From IMG/VR virus record IMGVR_UViG_3300006033_000047, positions 1 to 42,328 of that record: 42,328 nucleotides of DNA, one strand, 5' to 3'. The notes under the pieces were generated by a model, which had not been told where the DNA came from, searched no databases, and worked only from the letters and a program-made list of their open reading frames with translations. Position 1 is the stretch's first letter. Each line of letters starts with the position of its first letter. This document shows, in pieces, positions 38,520 through 42,328 of this stretch. A program made the position numbers and the translations under genes. Origin of the DNA: a virus.

Positions 38520-39670
38520 TGCCTCCCAAACTGCGGGTTGGCCGCCCGTGTAGCGATGAGCTCCAAACGGCTGCCCCGAACGGCGGTAAAAGAAAGAGTA
38601 GACCCAAACACGGGACGAAACGAGTAGTCCCCCAACGCCGGGGCCCCTAAAACAGGGGCGCCAACCGTCAGCCAAAGAGCAGTCAGCGCGTGAATCTGCG
38701 CGATAGCCGGCGATCCGAGGACCGGGGAGCCGACGACGAGGTCCTGGGCGGTGAGGGCGTGAATCTGGCCAAGAGCAGGAGCGCCAAGGACAGGAGAGCC
38801 CACGACGAGGCTTTGGGCGGTGAGGGCGTGAATCTGACCTATGGCGGGGGTGCCGAGGACAGGACCGCCGACAACAAGGTCATTGGCTGTCAGGGCGTCC
38901 GTGCCAGCCCCGCCCATGTCGAAATACAGTACAGGCCGCTCTTCAACGATCAGGCCGCCGAGCATGGGGTCGGTGCGGTCAGCGAGAATGGCTATTTCGG
39001 CGGGGGAGAGGGCGCGGTTGTACAGCAATAATAAATCAAGATAACCGTCGTTATTAGACCCCGGCAACGACGCAGCATCACCGCACACTCTGCTTTTTAT
39101 GTTGGCGTTTGTAAATGAACCAACAACTCGCGTACCATTATCTATTCTCGTTCCGTCTGTAACCAACTTCACAGAAGTACCAGCAACTACTAGCGCGATT
39201 GTATGCGGAAGTCCGTCCGCAATCTCGCCTCCGCGAACTTCCATTAGATTTCCTGCATCGTTCCTCCATATAAAATGCGCACGCGACCCCCTATCGTATG
39301 AAATGGTGCCGCCCATTTGGACCTTAAATATGTCGTTGCCAGTAGCGGCCCTCTCGCAATATATTACCTCACCATAGTGCTGGCTTACGTTTGCATAACC
39401 GGCGTTACGGATAGCACAGAATACAGACAAATCTTGATTTGCGCCAATAACTGGACCGTCGGCAATGTCTACATATGACGTTGTCCCAACAGCGCCGTTA
39501 AACTTCATCCCCCCATAATCCCACGTTGGGAGCGCCGCCCCGCCAAGCGGGTATATCGCGTTCGTAACAGCATCGACTGGGCCGCCAACTTTTTCGGAAA
39601 AAAGCAGCGCCCTAACTAGCCCTTGGGCCAGCGGATGCGATCGATCTATATTCCAGCTTCCAGGGCGCAT
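38516..39670 (-). CDS. LamG-domain virion protein with 23-aa repeats, 384 aa
   Basis: N-terminal two thirds is a concanavalin A-like LamG domain (FNGAVGTTSYVDIADGPVIG, LDLLLLYNRALSPAEIAILA). The C-terminus has four tandem repeats of about 23 aa with LTAxxLVVGxPVLGxPALGQIHA. LamG modules bind carbohydrate; the repeats probably form a fibre or spacer. It lies upstream of the terminase, away from the main tail fibre genes. Parts are low in G+C (about 39000-39600). Confidence 0.72.
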   Translation of the reverse strand: MRPGSWNIDRSHPLAQGLVRALLFSEKVGGPVDAVTNAIYPLGGAALPTWDYGGMKFNGAVGTTSYVDIADGPVIGANQDLSVFCAIRNAGYANVSQHYGEVIYCERAATGNDIFKVQMGGTISYDRGSRAHFIWRNDAGNLMEVRGGEIADGLPHTIALVVAGTSVKLVTDGTRIDNGTRVVGSFTNANIKSRVCGDAASLPGSNNDGYLDLLLLYNRALSPAEIAILADRTDPMLGGLIVEERPVLYFDMGGAGTDALTANDLVVGGPVLGTPAIGQIHALTAQSLVVGSPVLGAPALGQIHALTAQDLVVGSPVLGSPAIAQIHALTALWLTVGAPVLGAPALGDYSFRPVFGSTLSFTAVRGSRLELIATRAANPQFGRQ

Positions 39671-40110
39671 TACGCCACCGTGCGGTTCGTGGTGTAGAGG
39701 GCCAGCGTGGAGCCGCTAGCCGGGAACGCCTGTCCGCTGCCGTTGTAGAGCAGAAATTTCGTCTTTTCCGGCAACAGCGGAATCATGCGTCCGGTCAGCC
39801 GTTGGGCGGTCGTGACGGCGCGGACGGGGATGCGGTCAACCAACTTGTGCGTTCCGGGGTCGACCGTGTTTGAGCCGTCCTCGTAGTTCGTCCCGTCAGG
39901 CGCAGTGACCATATAGATTTCGACATAACCACCCGCAGACGGGGCAACGCCGAAAGTCACTTGAAGCTCCAGCACGCCGTACATGTCGAGGTTCACACCG
40001 TTGTCGATCTCGACGCCTGCGGCGCTGCGGCCAGCGTTGGCGAGGGCGTTCAACTCGGTCGAAAGGACATTGCCGCGTGAAGTATACGCAGCCCATTTTT
40101 CAGTTGCCAT
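39670..40110 (-). CDS. Virion-region protein, 146 aa
   Basis: No firm family. Contains VLELQVTFGVAPSAGGYVEIYM, RLTGRMIPLLPEKTKFLL and TLALYTTNRTV, beta-rich, as in small virion proteins placed beside LamG proteins. Shares a base with the next gene's start. Function not known. Confidence 0.6.
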   Translation of the reverse strand: MATEKWAAYTSRGNVLSTELNALANAGRSAAGVEIDNGVNLDMYGVLELQVTFGVAPSAGGYVEIYMVTAPDGTNYEDGSNTVDPGTHKLVDRIPVRAVTTAQRLTGRMIPLLPEKTKFLLYNGSGQAFPASGSTLALYTTNRTVA

Positions 40111-40518
40111 TTACATGCCCTCCATCGCGTCGATGACCTGCTGGGCGGTCACGTTCGCGCTCACGGTCTGCTCGGCAAGGCCCTTCAGCTTCGCCCCAAT
40201 CTCTGGGGTGATGACAGCCTCGGCCACCAACTTGTCGATCATCGCCCTTGTCACAGGGTCGCCGAAGTCGAGGTCGCCGCGTTCGATGAGATACCATCCC
40301 CACTTGATGGCCGGGTCGGCCGCTTTCAAGGACTCGATCTGGTTCAACACAGCGGGTCCGTCCACCGGGCCCAGGACGGACAGAATCGTCCCGATGCCAG
40401 CGTGAAAGGACACCACTTGGACCACCGGCTGGTTGAGCAGGGCCGCGATCTCGCCATGGGTTTTACCCTCCCAATCAGGGTGCGATGCGACTGCCTCGCG
40501 GATTTCAGCATGGGTCAT
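40111..40518 (-). CDS. Hypothetical helical protein, 135 aa
   Basis: Mostly helical, with WYLIERGDLDFGDPVTRAMI and a C-terminal VTAQQVIDAMEGM. No recognised family. A ribosome site GGAGG precedes the ATG and the gene follows its neighbour by 0-1 nt, consistent with the late operon. Confidence 0.58.
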   Translation of the reverse strand: MTHAEIREAVASHPDWEGKTHGEIAALLNQPVVQVVSFHAGIGTILSVLGPVDGPAVLNQIESLKAADPAIKWGWYLIERGDLDFGDPVTRAMIDKLVAEAVITPEIGAKLKGLAEQTVSANVTAQQVIDAMEGM

Positions 40519-40733
40519 AATTGACCTCCGAGATATTTCTTTCGTTTGATTTCGGACTCATACGCCACCATCTCCTGCATGTCCCGGTACGCCTCCGCGT
40601 CCACCGGGCCGTCCGGGATAAAGCCTTCAAGCCTATCGCCCAGGAGGATGAGCTGCCTGGGCGTAAACCAAAAGCACGCCCCGGCCATGTAGGCGTCAAA
40701 AGGGTTGTGGCGGCCGCGCTCAGAGTAACTCAT
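40515..40733 (-). CDS. Hypothetical protein, 72 aa
   Basis: FTPRQLILLGDRLEGFIPDG and a short C-terminal helix (AYRDMQEMVAYESEIKRKK). No family recognised. Its ATG overlaps the stop of the preceding gene. A GTG 3 nt upstream is an alternative start. Confidence 0.58.
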   Translation of the reverse strand: MSYSERGRHNPFDAYMAGACFWFTPRQLILLGDRLEGFIPDGPVDAEAYRDMQEMVAYESEIKRKKYLGGQL

Positions 40734-41113
40734 CACTCGCTCGGAATGCGGATGTCGAAAGCGGCCAGGGTGAACGTGTTGCCGCTCGTCACCATCTGGC
40801 CGGCGGCCAGCGACCCGGCAGCGAGCAGACGCGAGTTCACCGTGTCCGTGATGGCCCAGAACTCGGCGTCGTCACCGGTCCCGGTGCTCGTCGCTGTCAC
40901 GGTGCCATCCGTGATCTGGGCCACCGTCACCTTGCGCCCGTTCGGCGTGGCCGCGGCCGGGGCGCCGATAGACGGATTCAACTTGTTGCCAACCGTGTAC
41001 GTCGAGGTCGCCTCGGCGTAGGTGGTGGGCAAGGTTTTGCAGATGTCGAGGCGGTTGGCCTCGGTGTCCAGCACGGTCAAGCCGTTGTCTAAAACGCGAT
41101 CTCCGAGTGGCAT
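40733..41113 (-). CDS. Virion-region protein, 126 aa
   Basis: Begins GDRVLDNGLTVLDTEANRLD and contains PNGRKVTVAQ and TSGNTFTLAAFDIRIPSE, the pattern of a widely distributed phage protein family of unknown function, beta-rich, probably virion decoration. Ribosome site AGGAGG precedes the ATG. Confidence 0.65.
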   Translation of the reverse strand: MPLGDRVLDNGLTVLDTEANRLDICKTLPTTYAEATSTYTVGNKLNPSIGAPAAATPNGRKVTVAQITDGTVTATSTGTGDDAEFWAITDTVNSRLLAAGSLAAGQMVTSGNTFTLAAFDIRIPSE

Positions 41114-41122
41114 AAAATCCTC

Positions 41123-41521
41123 CTAAATCCAGATAAGCCTGGGGTTGAAACCTTCCATGTCGTGGCCCAGGGTATCCAGCCAGACCACCGTTTCAATATC
41201 CGTGACTGCTACATTCGTAGCGTGGTTTTGTCCATTCTTGAGAGTGCCCAAAGCCACGCCGATGGCCGCGGGGTGCGCCCACTTCTCCCTGAACTGGCGC
41301 TCGCGCACGCGGCCCAGGAGCACCATGCAAAAATCGTCGCAGTCGAAGACATCTGGCTTGAACCCGTAATCCTTGATCGTCATGCCGACGAGCTGCTTGC
41401 GGGCGAAATCTTCAGAAGGGAGAAAATACCGGCGGTCGATGGCCGGTGTGTAGGCCCGCGGGTACTCCTCTTGGAGGATAGCGCGCAATTCTTGGCCTGT
41501 GACAACGGGACCGATCATCAT
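41123..41521 (-). CDS. Cysteine-protease-like protein, 132 aa
   Basis: FDCDDFCMVLLGRV with a downstream GQNHATNVAVTD and VVWLDTL resembles the Cys-His-Asp set of transglutaminase-like folds (such as the C-terminal domain of agglutinin MOA or BTLCP proteins). Cys in DCDDF, His in HATN and the later Asp would be catalytic. In a phage this might cleave or crosslink peptide stems, but this is only a guess. Two possible ATGs at 41521 and 41518. Confidence 0.55.
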   Translation of the reverse strand: MMIGPVVTGQELRAILQEEYPRAYTPAIDRRYFLPSEDFARKQLVGMTIKDYGFKPDVFDCDDFCMVLLGRVRERQFREKWAHPAAIGVALGTLKNGQNHATNVAVTDIETVVWLDTLGHDMEGFNPRLIWI

Positions 41522-41676
41522 TTCCCCCTCATGGACGAGCCGCTGACCAGCGCAGCCATGGCTGTGGCGATGATCGTGGTGGTCTGGGGCTGTGTGTGCG
41601 CGAAGTAGGCGTACACGAACTCGGCTACGGCGAGAATCGCCAGACAGGGAATTGCGAGGGCCTTATCGTTCCACAT
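41518..41676 (-). CDS. Small membrane protein, 52 aa
   Basis: Two hydrophobic stretches (ALAIPCLAILAVAEFVYAYF and TTTIIATAMAALVSG) around a short polar turn. Holin- or spanin-type roles are possible given its place at the head of the late operon. ATG overlaps the previous stop. Confidence 0.6.
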   Translation of the reverse strand: MWNDKALAIPCLAILAVAEFVYAYFAHTQPQTTTIIATAMAALVSGSSMRGK

Positions 41677-42035
41677 CAGTAGTTCACCCCAATCCCGAAA
41701 AACGCGCCAACCCGAACCCCGATATACCCGACCTTCTTGGTGATCCACCAACTTGTCTCGCCAACGTCTTTCTCGAACTGCTCATCGGCCCATTTTCTGT
41801 CCTCCGGGCACTTCGCTTTACCGCAGCGGTAGTCGTGTCGGCAGGAGGCAATAGGGTGGTTGTGGCGGGGGAAGATAGGCGCGAGTATCCCGGAGCTGGA
41901 ACCGTCCCACTCAAAGCCGGCGGGTATCACGTCCTGGTCGCCGTTCTGCCCGGGGCAGTAGTGGTCCTTGGTCAAAGCCCTATTTTTTGGCCGCTCCAGG
42001 ACTGTCTGCATGTAGAGGATGTCGTCGTTTCGCAT
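41676..42035 (-). CDS. DUF1353 phage protein, 119 aa
   Basis: VIPAGFEWDGSSSGILAPIF, HNHPIASCRHDYRCGKAKC and YIGVRVGAFFGIGV match DUF1353, a small phage protein family with conserved His/Asp (possible metal site), function unknown. First gene of the late operon; its ATG at 42035 follows GAGGCAGG. Upstream codons to 42110 are probably untranslated. Confidence 0.75.
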   Translation of the reverse strand: MRNDDILYMQTVLERPKNRALTKDHYCPGQNGDQDVIPAGFEWDGSSSGILAPIFPRHNHPIASCRHDYRCGKAKCPEDRKWADEQFEKDVGETSWWITKKVGYIGVRVGAFFGIGVNY

Positions 42036-42092
42036 TTCGGGCCTGCCTCGCTCAAGTTTTGGGACCGGATACACCACTTCGGTACTTCTTGT

Positions 42093-42158
42093 CGCGTCAC
42101 ATCTGGTCAAATAGCCGACCCCAACATGCTAAAAACAGTAGTTTGTCCCATAAAAAAC
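42093..42158. repeat. 66-bp direct repeat, copy 1
   Basis: Identical to 42263-42328. Starts CGCGTCACATCTGG and ends CCCATAAAAAAC. Copies are 170 bp apart, start to start. Confidence 0.95.
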
Positions 42159-42262
42159 TGTGCCAACAAGCGTTTGGTTAATGTCAAACCTTACATTAAA
42201 TATACGTGGATTTTCATAAATAACTAAAATCATTGAAAAATCCTGTAGCTAGGAAAATGGAG

Positions 42263-42328
42263 CGCGTCACATCTGGTCAAATAGCCGACCCCAACATGCT
42301 AAAAACAGTAGTTTGTCCCATAAAAAAC
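42263..42328. repeat. 66-bp direct repeat, copy 2, at window end
   Basis: Exact copy of 42093-42158, cut by the end of the window at the last matching base. The end of the assembly falls exactly at the end of the repeat, suggesting the contig broke here, perhaps in a 170-bp tandem array. Confidence 0.95.

Larger units (their letters stand above)
42036..42328. promoter_or_regulatory. Upstream region of the late operon
   Basis: 293 bp with no gene. AT-rich between 42160 and 42250. Contains the two copies of the 66-bp repeat. On the minus strand TTGACATTAACC (around 42186-42175) could be a -35 box, but no convincing -10 lies at the right distance. A phage-encoded activator such as the zinc-ribbon protein may be needed. 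Confidence 0.4.

Noticed and set aside
42093-42328. Direct terminal repeats of a linear virion genome
   Set aside because: The matching copy is internal on the same side, not at the left end, so it is not a terminal redundancy.

Overview
The window is almost entirely phage DNA: a temperate, lambda-like siphophage (tailed, long non-contractile tail), close to complete, from a bacterium with a G+C-rich genome. The host cannot be named from sequence alone. The gene families fit phages of Gram-negative Proteobacteria or Desulfobacterota. There are no host housekeeping genes, and no recognisable integrase, excisionase, transposase, protelomerase or partition gene. Both window ends lie inside repeats (34-bp tandem units on the left, a 66-bp direct repeat on the right), so it reads as one assembly contig broken in repeats.

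Layout. (1) 1-750: non-coding DNA rich in palindromes and terminators. (2) 752-5055, minus strand: zinc-ribbon protein, GH108 endolysin, dNMP kinase, PD-(D/E)XK nuclease, an iteron-like array (putative replication origin), a primase-polymerase/helicase and a Cro-like regulator. (3) 5056-5193: divergent switch region; then a CI-like repressor on the plus strand, an operator/promoter with TTGACA inside an inverted repeat, and a candidate tRNA-like RNA. (4) 5.9-18.4 kb, plus strand: early genes, with many small proteins, SNF2 helicase, DUF2800 nuclease, DUF2815 ssDNA-binding protein, HU-like protein, Nmad5-like protein, a DNA polymerase I interrupted by an intein, homing endonucleases and a ThyX-like protein. 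(5) 18397-18433: a strong terminator at the convergence point. (6) 18.4-42.0 kb, minus strand: late genes, read from right to left as lysis/virion accessory genes, Nu1-type and GpA-type terminase, gpW-like protein, portal, protease-capsid fusion, head-tail connectors, tail tube, frameshifted tail chaperones, tape measure, tail tip and tail fibre proteins.

If the two ends join, all minus-strand genes form one continuous leftward arm (5.0 kb to 0, then 42.3 to 18.4 kb) that converges with the rightward early arm at the 18.4 kb terminator. This places the endolysin beside the late operon and leaves one long non-coding stretch, a natural place for a cos site and late promoter.

The most unusual feature is in the polymerase gene. 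An intein sits in the O-helix active-site motif, and an intact HNH homing endonuclease gene is encoded inside it in a different reading frame. The polymerase/intein frame stays open across roughly 210 codons of that endonuclease gene. Other notable features are a 137-nt RNA whose ends form an 11-bp helix stacked on a consensus tRNA T-arm, two fused genes that keep strong internal ribosome binding sites (SNF2 helicase and protease-capsid), an A_AAA_AAC frameshift site in the tail chaperone genes, and low-G+C modules in the tail proteins.
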